DNA of 64,000 bases, from NCBI RefSeq assembly GCF_003333325.1, contig NZ_QOLC01000096.1, forward strand, positions 1 through 64,000, given 5' to 3'. Shown one piece after another: positions 36,656 to 45,647 of the stretch (within the stretch, counting starts at the first letter, position 1; each line of letters starts with the position of its first letter). The position numbers and the translations under genes are program-made. The stretch comes from Candidatus Ulvibacter alkanivorans. Its GTDB lineage: Bacteria > Bacteroidota > Bacteroidia > Flavobacteriales > Flavobacteriaceae. The notes beneath the pieces are model-generated. The model ran no database searches. It was not told where the DNA came from and saw nothing but the letters and a program-made list of their open reading frames with translations.

Positions 36656-38244
36656 TTGGGGATTAGTGCTTTTAGGTCTGCCAAGGTATTCGCCTCAGCA
36701 ATTGGTTTATCGTGTCGCCAGCGTAAGATCCTAGGGAATCGGGTAGCGACACCACTTTTATGACGTTTGCTTTCTGCAATACCTTCGAACGCGATCTCGA
36801 AAACATGATGAGGCGTCACGCTTCGTACCGGTCCAAAACGTTCTATCGTATTCTTTTTGATCCATGCATCTACTTTTCGAAATTCGGCATCTGTTAATCC
36901 GGAATAAGCCTTTGCAAAGGTGACCAATTCATCTCCATCCCACAATCCGAAGGTATAATCGGTATATAAATTGGCACGTCTGCCATGACCTCTCATCGCA
37001 TAGGTGAGTACCGCATCTATGGTAAACGGGTTGGTTTTCCACTTCCACCAATCGCCTTTTTTTCGTCCAACCAAATACGGGGAATCTTTACGTTTTAACA
37101 TTAATCCTTCGCTGCGTTTTTCGCGAGCCTGCATACGTTCTTTAGCTGCAGCTTCCCAATTGGCGAACGACATAGTTTCACTTAAATACAAACCAATTTC
37201 ATCGCAGTTGCAATTTTTTATGAGCATATTTAAAAGTTTTCTTCTTTCTGAAAATGGTCTATTCCGAATGTCCTCTCCCTTCCACTCTAATAAATCGTAT
37301 GCGGTGAGAATAACCGGTGTTTTTTCGAGTAGCGCTTTCGAAATATTCTTTCGTCCAATACGGGTTTGCAGTGCATTGAAATTAGCGATCTCACCATCGA
37401 CGAACGGAAGGATCTCGCCGTCTAGCACTGTCCCATTTGGTATCTCTTTTAGAAATCGTTGAAACTCCGGATATTTATCGGTAACCAGTTCTTCACCTCT
37501 AGACCATGTAAAAACCTCATCGTTCCTAACGATGACTTGTGCTCGAATTCCATCCCATTTATGTTCAAAGCTCCAATCTTCTATTGGGTCTAGTGCTGAT
37601 TGAAAATCGTCCTCTACAGCATAGGCCAAGTAAAAAGGATAGGGTTTTGATAGGTAATCGGCTTCGTTTTCTTCAAGTATTAATTGCTGAAACGTGGTAG
37701 TTTGCGGTGTCCAATCGCCCATTAATTTGTATGCGAGAACGTCCTCATCAATTTCTGTGGCTTTGGCCAATGCACGGGTCATTAGTTTCTGGCTTACACC
37801 AATTCGGAAACTCCCGGTGATTATCTTGTTAAAAACAAATCGCTCATAATAGGATAACTTTTGCCATTGTTGTTGTAGATATGCTTTTTTTTCTTGTTCC
37901 GGAAGTTCTTTTAACGCAATAATTTCAGAAATATATTCAGAGAGCGATGCATCCGATTCTTCTTTAGCGGTAGGTACGATTAGGGCGATCGTTTCTGCTA
38001 GATCTCCCACAATATGATAACTTTCTTCAAACAACCATAATGGGATACCACTAATTTCGGTAGCCCATTCTCGAAGCAATGTGGTATTTACCGGTCGTTT
38101 TGGCCTTCGATGGGAAAGTATAGCGATAGTCCATAGTTTATCACTTTCCGAAGCAGACAAGAAATAATTCGTAAGCGCTTGTACTTTTAAATTCGTTTTA
38201 TTGGTGCTATCGATCGTTTTGATGAGTTGCGCAAATTGTTTCAT
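36652..38244 (-). CDS. ATP-dependent DNA ligase of the ligase-associated operon
   Basis: This 530-residue nick-sealing ligase has an N-terminal helical DNA-binding domain (about 1-200), a nucleotidyltransferase domain with the AMP-lysine in HKWDGIRAQV, and an OB-fold domain. Motifs include EGLMLKRKDSPY and GDWWKWK. It is separate from the essential NAD-dependent LigA expected elsewhere in the genome and resembles the archaeal/eukaryotic ligase I family. It overlaps the helicase gene and the exonuclease gene by 4 nt on either side, which implies translational coupling and a shared repair function. Confidence 0.93.
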   Translation of the reverse strand: MKQFAQLIKTIDSTNKTNLKVQALTNYFLSASESDKLWTIAILSHRRPKRPVNTTLLREWATEISGIPLWLFEESYHIVGDLAETIALIVPTAKEESDASLSEYISEIIALKELPEQEKKAYLQQQWQKLSYYERFVFNKIITGSFRIGVSQKLMTRALAKATEIDEDVLAYKLMGDWTPQTTTFQQLILEENEADYLSKPYPFYLAYAVEDDFQSALDPIEDWSFEHKWDGIRAQVIVRNDEVFTWSRGEELVTDKYPEFQRFLKEIPNGTVLDGEILPFVDGEIANFNALQTRIGRKNISKALLEKTPVILTAYDLLEWKGEDIRNRPFSERRKLLNMLIKNCNCDEIGLYLSETMSFANWEAAAKERMQAREKRSEGLMLKRKDSPYLVGRKKGDWWKWKTNPFTIDAVLTYAMRGHGRRANLYTDYTFGLWDGDELVTFAKAYSGLTDAEFRKVDAWIKKNTIERFGPVRSVTPHHVFEIAFEGIAESKRHKSGVATRFPRILRWRHDKPIAEANTLADLKALIPK

Positions 38245-39266
38245 GATTCAACCTCTTCTTTTTTTGGTTCCAATTCGCTTTGTTCTCCTTCGTACTGCGT
38301 TTTTTCAGTACGTGCATCGTATCCTAGTTCTTCCCTTAAATAGCGGGAGAAGATATCGGTATATCCATGAGTTGCGATTACTTTTTCACAACCGGTTTCT
38401 TTAATACTTGAAAGTAATCCCTCCCAGTCGGCATGGTCACTTAGCACGAATCCTCTGTCTACAGCTCGTCTTCTTCGCGCCCCTCGAAACGTCATCCAAC
38501 CACTAGCTGTCGCTGTTACATAGGGTACCATTTTTCGAATCCAAGTGCCACCGTGTGCACTGGGTGGCGCGATAACCAAATTACCTAGTAACTCCTGTTT
38601 TGTCGTATCACGCGTAATTCGAGTTGTTTTAGGAAATACATAGTGTTCACGTAGCACTTCTGTCATATTCTCTACGGCACCATGAGTAAATATCTGTCCA
38701 ATGGCGGGGTCGACATGTTTCAGTAATCGTTGCGCTTTGCCCAGGCTATATCCAAAAAGAACTGAGGTTTTACCCTCCGCTTTGTTATTTGCCCACCATG
38801 AATTAATATCATCGAATACTTCGGCTTGTGGAATCCACGAAAAAGCCGGTAATCCAAAAGTACATTCAGTAATGAATGTATTGCATTTAACTGGCTCATA
38901 AGCTTCGGCCAATCCATCGTTTTCAGTTTTAAAATCACCGGTAAAGACCCATACTTCGCCCTTGTATTCTACTCGAACTTGCGATGAAGCCACGATATGA
39001 CCTGCCGGATGTAAGGAAAAGGTCACCCCATTGATTGTAAATGTTTCATTCCATTCTTTCCCGGTAACGGTAATATCTCCCAGTCTATGCTTAATAATGG
39101 GAACGTTCTTAGAATGGGTAATGTATTGTTTGTGTCCCCATCGACTGTGGTCTGCATGCCCGTGTGTGATAATACATTTATTGACCGGACGCCAAGCATC
39201 GATATAAACATCGGCTTGTTCGCAGTAAATTCCGTTCTTATTAAATACGAGTAAGGGTGGTCTCAT
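38241..39266 (-). CDS. Ligase-associated DNA damage response exonuclease (MBL/beta-CASP type)
   Basis: This 341-residue metallo-beta-lactamase-fold nuclease has THGHADHSRWG as the zinc motif, HPAGHIVASSQV and FTGDF, and a beta-CASP region, as in SNM1/Artemis-like DNA nucleases. The frame extends 19 codons further up (ATG 39323), but sequence typical of the family starts at MRPPLLVFNKNGIYC, so ATG 39266 is chosen. It is the first gene of the repair operon. A near -7 box (TAATTTTA) lies about 25 bp upstream of this start. Confidence 0.9.
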   Translation of the reverse strand: MRPPLLVFNKNGIYCEQADVYIDAWRPVNKCIITHGHADHSRWGHKQYITHSKNVPIIKHRLGDITVTGKEWNETFTINGVTFSLHPAGHIVASSQVRVEYKGEVWVFTGDFKTENDGLAEAYEPVKCNTFITECTFGLPAFSWIPQAEVFDDINSWWANNKAEGKTSVLFGYSLGKAQRLLKHVDPAIGQIFTHGAVENMTEVLREHYVFPKTTRITRDTTKQELLGNLVIAPPSAHGGTWIRKMVPYVTATASGWMTFRGARRRRAVDRGFVLSDHADWEGLLSSIKETGCEKVIATHGYTDIFSRYLREELGYDARTEKTQYEGEQSELEPKKEEVES

Positions 39267-39411
39267 CTTCCAATTTCGATAGCTCCATAAAATTACTAAA
39301 AGTGAGGCTTGCTGTTGAAGCAATTAAGAAAAGTTTGGGGGTATTCGTTAAAAATGCTAGGAACTAAAAAAAGATTTATATAGTTAGTTCGGAAATGAAT
39401 ACCGCAACGAT

Positions 39412-39419
39412 TATATTTG
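39412..39419 (+). promoter_or_regulatory. -7 box TATATTTG of the TerB-like gene
   Basis: A perfect TAnnTTTG lies 17 bp before ATG 39437, giving a leader of about 12 nt. Confidence 0.6.
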
Positions 39420-39436
39420 TAGTTTAAAATTAACCT

Positions 39437-39865
39437 ATGTCATTTACAGATCTTTTTGAGAGCGGAGAACACGGAAGAAATCTTGGTCACTTTGCATCTA
39501 TCGCCAATATAGCTTCGATTGATGGAGCCATAAATCCGGAAGAGGAAAAACTTTTAAAACGTTTTGCCATTAAATTGAATATTGAGGAGTCTGAATATAT
39601 TGAAGTCTTAAAGAATCCTTCTAAGTATCCTATCAATCCACCAAATAGTGCAGATCGTAGATTGGAGCGTATGCATGATCTGTTCGAAATGATCTTTGCC
39701 GACCATGAGATCGATGATCACGAGCGGTTTCTAATCGAACGCTATGCGATTGGTTTAGGATATTCTACCGAAATGGCCCAGAAACTAATCAAGCGATCTA
39801 TAGATATTTACGATGGCGGTTTAAGTCTTGAAGATTATCGTTTTCTTTTAAATAGAAGAGACTAA
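39437..39865 (+). CDS. TerB-like domain protein
   Basis: This 142-residue all-helical cytoplasmic protein contains two acidic, EF-hand-like TerB metal sites: ASIDGAINPEEEKLLKRFA near residue 27 and FADHEIDDHERFLIERYA near residue 89. TerB proteins in tellurite-resistance and envelope-stress complexes bind calcium-like ions at such sites. No other ter gene is nearby, so it is a free-standing member whose role is unknown. It converges on fbp with a 4-bp gap and no terminator. Confidence 0.8.
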   Translation: MSFTDLFESGEHGRNLGHFASIANIASIDGAINPEEEKLLKRFAIKLNIEESEYIEVLKNPSKYPINPPNSADRRLERMHDLFEMIFADHEIDDHERFLIERYAIGLGYSTEMAQKLIKRSIDIYDGGLSLEDYRFLLNRRD

Positions 39866-39869
39866 TATC

Positions 39870-40880
39870 CTACTGTTTCGCTTGCCGCATATGTGCTTCG
39901 GCAGTTTCAACCATTTTTTTACTTCCACAGAAAAAAGGCACACGTTGGTGTAGTTCTGTGGGCTGAATATCCAGTATTCGAGTAAAACCATCACTTGCCT
40001 TACCACCGGCTTGTTCGGCTAAATAGGCCATCGGATTACATTCGTATAGCAAACGTAGTTTACCGTTTGGATCTTTTGCCGTATTCGGATAAATGTAAAT
40101 CCCACCCTTAATCATGTTCCTGTGGAAATCGGATACGAGCGATCCAATATAACGAGAGGTATAGGGACGATCGCCTTCTTCTTTTTGACAATATTTTATA
40201 TAGTCTTTCACTCCCTGAGGAAAATGCACATAGTTCCCTTCATTCACCGAATAGATCTTACCGGTCTCGGGAAACTGCATGTTTGGGTGTGACAAATAAT
40301 ATGTTCCAATAGCAGGGTTTAGAGTAAACCCATTCACGCCGTGCCCTGTTGAATACACGATCATGGTTGAAGTACCATACACAATATAACCGGCTGCTAC
40401 TTGTCTGTTTCCGGGTTGTAAAAAATCATCTAGTGTTACGGGGGTCCCTTCGGGAGTAACTCTACGATAGACTGAAAAAATAGTTCCCACAGAAACGTTT
40501 ACATCAATATTAGAAGATCCATCTAGCGGATCGATAAGCACCACGTATTTATTGTCGTTCTTCTTGTTTCGACCTTGAATTGTAATAAAGTCATCTTCTT
40601 CTTCACTGGCGATCCCACAAACGATCTCTCTATTGGTAAGTGTCTTGATAAAGGCTTCATTGGCATAGACATCTAATTTTTGCTGATCTTCTCCTTGTAT
40701 GTTCGTATCACCTGCTGCACCTAATATATCGACCAATCCCGCTTTATTAACTTCGTGATTTACCACCTTGGCGGCGAGACGAATGGAGTTAATTAGCCTG
40801 GAAAGCTCGCCAGAAGAGTATTTAAACTCGCTTTGGTTTTCAATAATAAATTCTCCTAAAGTCTGATTTTGTTTCGCCAT
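39870..40880 (-). CDS. fbp: Fructose-1,6-bisphosphatase class 1
   Basis: This gluconeogenic phosphatase hydrolyses fructose-1,6-bisphosphate to fructose-6-phosphate. Of 336 residues, the metal/phosphate motif is [24 protein letters not shown] near residue 115, with the upstream SEEED acidic cluster and [13 protein letters not shown] near the C-terminus. The frame is open 40 codons further upstream, but [12 protein letters not shown] is the natural start and the longer version would run through the divergent promoter. Length fits class 1 enzymes. It is divergent from the GNAT gene. Confidence 0.95.
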   Translation of the reverse strand: MAKQNQTLGEFIIENQSEFKYSSGELSRLINSIRLAAKVVNHEVNKAGLVDILGAAGDTNIQGEDQQKLDVYANEAFIKTLTNREIVCGIASEEEDDFITIQGRNKKNDNKYVVLIDPLDGSSNIDVNVSVGTIFSVYRRVTPEGTPVTLDDFLQPGNRQVAAGYIVYGTSTMIVYSTGHGVNGFTLNPAIGTYYLSHPNMQFPETGKIYSVNEGNYVHFPQGVKDYIKYCQKEEGDRPYTSRYIGSLVSDFHRNMIKGGIYIYPNTAKDPNGKLRLLYECNPMAYLAEQAGGKASDGFTRILDIQPTELHQRVPFFCGSKKMVETAEAHMRQAKQ

Positions 40881-40906
40881 GATGGTGGATTGTCGTGAAA
40901 TTGCTG

Positions 40907-40944
40907 CAAATATCGGGTTTTTTAAGAAAATGAAACGATATTTG
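40907..40944. promoter_or_regulatory. Divergent fbp / GNAT promoter region
   Basis: The same octamer GATATTTG (one mismatch to TAnnTTTG) occurs on the minus strand at 40907-40914 facing fbp and on the plus strand at 40937-40944 facing the GNAT gene. The two -7 boxes are 22 bp apart in divergent orientation. Confidence 0.45.
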
Positions 40945-40962
40945 CAACGCAAAACTTTCCCT

Positions 40963-41445
40963 ATGGATATACACATTAGAAAGGCTGAAAAAAGCGACAT
41001 GCAAGCGGTTTTAGACCTAATAATTGAATTAGCGGTCTATGAAAAAGAGCCCGATGCGGTTCAAATTACGGTAAGCGATCTGGAAAAGGCAGGGTTTGGA
41101 GCTAATCCTTTATTCACTTGCTTTGTTGCCGAGGTCGATGCGGAGGTAGTTGGTATGGCATTGGTGTATTTTCGGTTTTCCACCTGGGTAGGGCAAACTG
41201 TACACCTGGAAGACCTGGTGGTGCAAGAGCGCATGCGAGGAAAAGGTGTAGGTGAAGCCTTGTATACGAAAGTAATGGAATATGCCGATGAACAAGGTGT
41301 AAAAAGAGTGCAATGGGTTGTTCTCGACTGGAACAAGGGCGCAATAAAATTTTATGAACGCAGTGGCGCAACCATTTTGAACAACTGGTGGCAAGTAGAA
41401 ATGAATGAAGCAAGTCTTCACAATTATTTGAAACGAAATAAATGA
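40963..41445 (+). CDS. GNAT-family N-acetyltransferase
   Basis: This 160-residue acetyl-CoA-dependent acetyltransferase has the acetyl-CoA-binding motif A in [27 protein letters not shown], with the QxxGxG/A-like RGKGVG loop. It ends in a typical FYERSGA followed by a terminal strand. It resembles diamine/thialysine-acetyltransferase-like (SAT) members, but substrate is uncertain. ATG 40963 ([12 protein letters not shown]) is chosen over an upstream ATG lying inside the divergent promoter. The stop overlaps the aspartate kinase start by 4 nt (ATGA). Confidence 0.88.
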   Translation: MDIHIRKAEKSDMQAVLDLIIELAVYEKEPDAVQITVSDLEKAGFGANPLFTCFVAEVDAEVVGMALVYFRFSTWVGQTVHLEDLVVQERMRGKGVGEALYTKVMEYADEQGVKRVQWVVLDWNKGAIKFYERSGATILNNWWQVEMNEASLHNYLKRNK

Positions 41446-42698
41446 AAATTTTCAAATTTGGAGGGGCATCGGTAAAGGATGCAGAAGGTGTAAAGAACTT
41501 AGTGACCGTGCTGGAAAAGACCGGTGAAAGTGATCTGGTAGTGGTAGTGTCGGCTATGGGTAAAACGACCAATGCCTTGGAAACCGTGGTTGCCGCCTAT
41601 TTTAAGGATGCTTCGGAAGCCACCGCCGCAACGGGAGAAGTGTATAATTACCATAAGAAGATAATGAACAACTTATTTTCTAATGCTTCGCATCCGGTGT
41701 ATCAAAAAGTAAGTGCCTATTTTAACGATCTTAGTACCTTTCTGAAGAGCAATAAATCTAAAAATCACGCTTTTGTTTATGACCAAGTTGTAAGTTTTGG
41801 AGAACTCGTTTCCACCACCATCATCTCCGCCTATCTTTCCGAAGTAAACATTAAAAATAACTTTCTCGATGTTCGCGAATGTATTATCACCGATGCAAAT
41901 TATAGAGATGCGAATTTGGATTGGGATGCAACTCAAAAACAGATTGCGAAGGTTGTCGCTAAAAAAGGAATTACAGTGACCCAAGGATTCTTAGGTGCCG
42001 AAAAGAACAATAACTTCACGGTTACTTTAGGCCGTGAAGGAAGTGATTATACCGCCGCCATCTTTGCGTATTGTCTCAATGCAGAAAGTGTCACAATTTG
42101 GAAGGATGTTCCGGGTGTGTTAAACGCAGATCCACGACACTTTGGTAGCACCCAACTATTACATCATATCTCCTACAGAGAAGCTATTGAGTTGGCGTTC
42201 TACGGCGCTTCTGTAATTCACCCAAAGACCTTGCAACCCTTGCAACGCAAGGAGATCCCGCTCTTTGTAAAATCCTTTTTAAATCCGTTAGATGCAGGAA
42301 CTTGTGTAGGAAAAGGGGTGACACTAGACCCACTGGTTTCCTGTTTTATTCTGAAAAAGAACTTAACACTTATCTCACTTTCATCTTTAGATTTCAGTTT
42401 TATGATGGAAGATAATATTGGCGATGTATTTAAATGGCTACACACTTATAAAATGAAAGTGGAACTTATTCAAAATTCTGCGATTAGCTTTTCGGTTTGT
42501 GTAGACGATAAATACAATAATTTAGAGCTCTTGCTCTCAAAACTTCGAGCGACCTTTAAAGTAAAATGGAACGAAGGGGTTACCTTATACACGGTTCGTC
42601 ATTCTAAACCTTCAGAAATTAAAGCACTTACGCATAAAAGAGCGGTACTATTAAAGCAGGAAAGCCGAGAAACCGTACAGCTTGTGGTAAAAGAATAG
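41442..42698 (+). CDS. Aspartate kinase, monofunctional
   Basis: This enzyme phosphorylates aspartate in the first step of lysine, threonine and methionine synthesis. Of 418 residues, the kinase domain has KFGGASVKDAEGVKNL at the start, VTQGFLGAEKNN, LGREGSDYTAAIFAYCLNAE and the ADPRHF segment. The C-terminal ~120 residues are an ACT-type regulatory region of divergent sequence. It is not fused to homoserine dehydrogenase, so it may be a separately regulated isoenzyme. It is translationally coupled to the GNAT gene. Confidence 0.9.
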   Translation: MKIFKFGGASVKDAEGVKNLVTVLEKTGESDLVVVVSAMGKTTNALETVVAAYFKDASEATAATGEVYNYHKKIMNNLFSNASHPVYQKVSAYFNDLSTFLKSNKSKNHAFVYDQVVSFGELVSTTIISAYLSEVNIKNNFLDVRECIITDANYRDANLDWDATQKQIAKVVAKKGITVTQGFLGAEKNNNFTVTLGREGSDYTAAIFAYCLNAESVTIWKDVPGVLNADPRHFGSTQLLHHISYREAIELAFYGASVIHPKTLQPLQRKEIPLFVKSFLNPLDAGTCVGKGVTLDPLVSCFILKKNLTLISLSSLDFSFMMEDNIGDVFKWLHTYKMKVELIQNSAISFSVCVDDKYNNLELLLSKLRATFKVKWNEGVTLYTVRHSKPSEIKALTHKRAVLLKQESRETVQLVVKE

Positions 42699-42713
42699 TA
42701 CGGATTCTTTCCT

Positions 42714-42721
42714 TATATTTG
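42714..42721 (+). promoter_or_regulatory. -7 box TATATTTG of the OlsF-like gene
   Basis: A perfect TAnnTTTG lies 45 bp before ATG 42767, predicting a leader of about 40 nt. Confidence 0.55.
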
Positions 42722-42766
42722 TGCTGGTTCGTCATACTTGGCAGCCTGTAAAAACGTACCAACCTC

Positions 42767-44584
42767 ATGGGATTAGTGAATGCGAAAGAAGTGGCACAAG
42801 CCATAAAAGTTGATAAACTCGGCTTTTTAGGGACTTCTATGGGATGGATGTTGCTAAAGATGCTCAATATTTCTACGCTTAACAAGATCTACGACCGCAA
42901 TAAACACCTAAGCGATCTTGAGTTTATCAATGCATTGCTAGACGAGTTCGAAATCAATTTCGAGATCCCGGAAGAAGACCTAAAACGCATCCCCAAAACT
43001 GGACCTTTTATCACCATATCCAATCATCCGTTGGGAGGGATCGATGGCATTCTCTTGCTAAAAGTATTGCTGGAAAAACGTCCCGATTTTAAGATCATCG
43101 CTAATTTTCTCTTGCACCGTATTGAACCGTTGAAACCTTATGTAATGCCGGTAAACCCGTTTGAGGATCACAAAGACGCCAAAAGCAGTGTAATGGGATT
43201 TAAGACCGCATTAGGTCATCTTCGAGACGAACATCCGCTAGGTATTTTCCCTGCTGGCGAAGTCTCTACCTACAAAGATGGAAATTTGGTGATCGACCGA
43301 CCGTGGGAACCGGCAGCCATGAAATTGATAAAAAAAGCCAATGTCCCGGTGGTTCCAATTTATTTTCACGGGAAGAATAGCAAGTTCTTCTATCGATTGG
43401 CGAAACTAAGCGACAAATTGCGCACTGCAAAACTTCCAAGCGAACTACTTACACAGAAAGAGCGAGTGATCAAGGTACGAATAGGTTTGCCCATTTCGGT
43501 GTCTGATCAAGCCGAACACGAATCGTTAGAAGCTTTCACCGATTTTCTTCGGAAGAAAACGTATATGTTGGCTAATCCGTTTCAGAAAAAAAACATATTA
43601 GATACCATTCCAAAGACGTTGAAGATCCCAAAGGCACCCAAAAAAATTGCTGGTGCCATTCCGGTAGAAGCGATGGAGCGCGAGATCGACAAACTACGCA
43701 ATGAGGACAAACGATTATTAATTAGTAAAAACTACGAGGTATTTTTAGCGTCGGCAGAGCGTATTCCCTACATCTTACAAGAGATTGGAAGACTTCGTGA
43801 GATCACCTTTCGCGAAGTTGGGGAAGGAACCAACAATGCCACCGACCTCGATAAATTCGATTCGCATTATCACCATATGTTCTTATGGGATAATGACGCA
43901 CGTAAGATCGCCGGTGCCTACCGCATGGGACTTGGATCTAAAATATTTCCGCAATACGGTATCGATGGCTTCTATTTGCAAGATCTGTTTCGTTTCGAGC
44001 CCGAATTGTTCGATATGATGAGCAAGTCGATTGAGATGGGCCGTGCTTTTATAATTTCAGAATACCAACAAAAACCCATGCCGTTATTTTTGCTTTGGAA
44101 GGGAATTGTACACACGACCTTGCGTTTTCCTGAACATCGCTATTTGATTGGCGGCGTGAGTATTAGTAATAAATTCTCCGAATTCTCTAAATCGTTGATG
44201 ATCGAGTTTATGAAATCGAATTATTACGATCCGTATGTAGCTCAATATATCAATCCGAAGAAAGAGTACAAAGTAAAGTTGAAAGATGCCGATAAGGACT
44301 TTATTTTCGACGAGAGCGAGGCCGATCTAAACAAATTCGATAAGATCATCGATGAAGTAGAACCGGGAAGCTTACGATTACCGGTATTGATAAAAAAGTA
44401 TATCAAACAAAACGCAAAAGTAGTGGCGTTTAATGTAGACCCATTGTTTAACAATGCCGTAGACGGATTGATGTACATACGTATCGCCGATCTTCCCGAA
44501 AGTACTGTTAAGCCTGTAATGGAAGAATTTCAAGCCGAGCTAGAGCAGAAGTTTATGAATGGTGGCTCAAAAGAAGAAGAGTAA
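42767..44584 (+). CDS. olsF: Bifunctional acyltransferase, PlsC-like plus OlsB-like (OlsF type)
   Basis: This 605-residue protein is made of two acyltransferase halves. The N-terminal half (to about 290) is PlsC/OlsA-like, with SNHPLGGIDGILLL as the His/Asp motif and FPAGEVSTYKDG as the second block. The C-terminal half (about 310-600) is OlsB/GNAT-like, with REITFREVGEGTNNATDLDKFDSHYHHMFLWD. OlsF enzymes, described in Serratia and Flavobacterium, N-acylate ornithine and then O-acylate it to make ornithine lipid, a phosphorus-free membrane lipid. Glycine or another amino acid could be the substrate instead. It is its own transcription unit, and no terminator separates it from the converging YitT gene. 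Confidence 0.8.
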   Translation: MGLVNAKEVAQAIKVDKLGFLGTSMGWMLLKMLNISTLNKIYDRNKHLSDLEFINALLDEFEINFEIPEEDLKRIPKTGPFITISNHPLGGIDGILLLKVLLEKRPDFKIIANFLLHRIEPLKPYVMPVNPFEDHKDAKSSVMGFKTALGHLRDEHPLGIFPAGEVSTYKDGNLVIDRPWEPAAMKLIKKANVPVVPIYFHGKNSKFFYRLAKLSDKLRTAKLPSELLTQKERVIKVRIGLPISVSDQAEHESLEAFTDFLRKKTYMLANPFQKKNILDTIPKTLKIPKAPKKIAGAIPVEAMEREIDKLRNEDKRLLISKNYEVFLASAERIPYILQEIGRLREITFREVGEGTNNATDLDKFDSHYHHMFLWDNDARKIAGAYRMGLGSKIFPQYGIDGFYLQDLFRFEPELFDMMSKSIEMGRAFIISEYQQKPMPLFLLWKGIVHTTLRFPEHRYLIGGVSISNKFSEFSKSLMIEFMKSNYYDPYVAQYINPKKEYKVKLKDADKDFIFDESEADLNKFDKIIDEVEPGSLRLPVLIKKYIKQNAKVVAFNVDPLFNNAVDGLMYIRIADLPESTVKPVMEEFQAELEQKFMNGGSKEEE

Positions 44585-44595
44585 TTAACTGTCCC

Positions 44596-45564
44596 TTATT
44601 TTAACGGACGTTTTTTGATCATTCCTCCCTTGGCATCTTTAATACTGTGCATTACCAAAAAAGCATTCTTATCGATCTTATCGATCTCGGTATACAACTT
44701 AGCCAGTTCGAGGCGGGTGAGCAAGGTGTAGACAATATCGGTGTCTTTTAAGGCTTCCCCTTCCTTCGCAAATCCGCGTTTCCCTTTGTACAAGGTACAG
44801 CCGCGGCCCATATGCTCGATGATCGCTACACGAATCGCTTCACTTTTTTCTGAAATAATGGTCACTCCTACGTATTCTTCAATCCCCGAAACCACATAAT
44901 CTACAGTTCTAGAGGCCACCAAATAGGTAAGAATTGCATAAAGTGCAGTTTCCAAATTAAAGATATAGGCGGCAAATCCGAAGATCACAATATTAAAAAC
45001 CAAGATCACATCCCCAATGGTAATATGTAACTTTCGACTTACAAATACTGCTGCTACCTCGGTACCGTCGATCACAGCACCACCACGAATGGCAAGACCA
45101 ATTCCAAGTCCGAGAAAAAAACCACCAAAGACTGAGATAAGCAATTTGTCATCGGTTATAAGTGGGAATGGAAAATAATGAACTGTAAGTGCTAGAACGA
45201 GTATTGCTAAAAAACTTCGAAGAGCAAATTGCCTGCCTATGGTGCGATATGCTAAAAATATAAACGGAATGTTTATGGCTACGAGTAACACCGAAAGTGA
45301 AAGACCTGTGATCTCGGCAACGATCAACGAAATCCCCGTAACACCACCATCTATAAAGGAGTTGGGCAATAAAAATCCGCTCAATCCAAATCCAGCCGAG
45401 AGAATACCCAACATTACCAGTGGGATCTCATGCAGTAAATGAGCAAACTCTACGGTGGTATTCTTCACTTGTTTTGCGAATTGAAATCCGGCCAAGGGCT
45501 TAGCCGTACGTTTCAATTTGCGTTTGGTGGCTTCAACCACTAAGAATTTAAAAAATGGATTCAT
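44596..45564 (-). CDS. YitT-family membrane protein with DUF2179 domain
   Basis: This 322-residue protein has five to six membrane helices beginning near residue 45 (EIPLVMLGILSAGFGLSGFLLPNSFIDGGVTGISL), the signature opening of YitT/YvjA proteins. It ends in a cytoplasmic DUF2179 domain (about 225-310; VTIISEKSEAIRVAIIEHMGRGCTLYKGKRGF). Transport of a small molecule is suspected for the family but not established. It is transcribed alone. Confidence 0.85.
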   Translation of the reverse strand: MNPFFKFLVVEATKRKLKRTAKPLAGFQFAKQVKNTTVEFAHLLHEIPLVMLGILSAGFGLSGFLLPNSFIDGGVTGISLIVAEITGLSLSVLLVAINIPFIFLAYRTIGRQFALRSFLAILVLALTVHYFPFPLITDDKLLISVFGGFFLGLGIGLAIRGGAVIDGTEVAAVFVSRKLHITIGDVILVFNIVIFGFAAYIFNLETALYAILTYLVASRTVDYVVSGIEEYVGVTIISEKSEAIRVAIIEHMGRGCTLYKGKRGFAKEGEALKDTDIVYTLLTRLELAKLYTEIDKIDKNAFLVMHSIKDAKGGMIKKRPLK

Positions 45565-45647
45565 ACTAAGTGTAGGGTTTTAGCGAAACTACAAAAATTA
45601 AGTGTACCGTAAATTGTAAAGTAAAAGTTCAAAAAGAAATTTCCGAA

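Noticed and set aside
41114..41572. Long minus-strand frames opposite the GNAT and aspartate kinase genes
   Set aside because: The plus-strand frames have full domain matches; the antisense frames have none.
23139..42754. Shared 14-mer GCAGCCTGTAAAAA in the upstream regions of the MarC-type gene (23139) and the OlsF-like gene (42741)
   Set aside because: Several repeated 14-mers are expected by chance in 64 kb, and its distance from the -7 box differs between the two genes. It remains a possible leader motif if found elsewhere.
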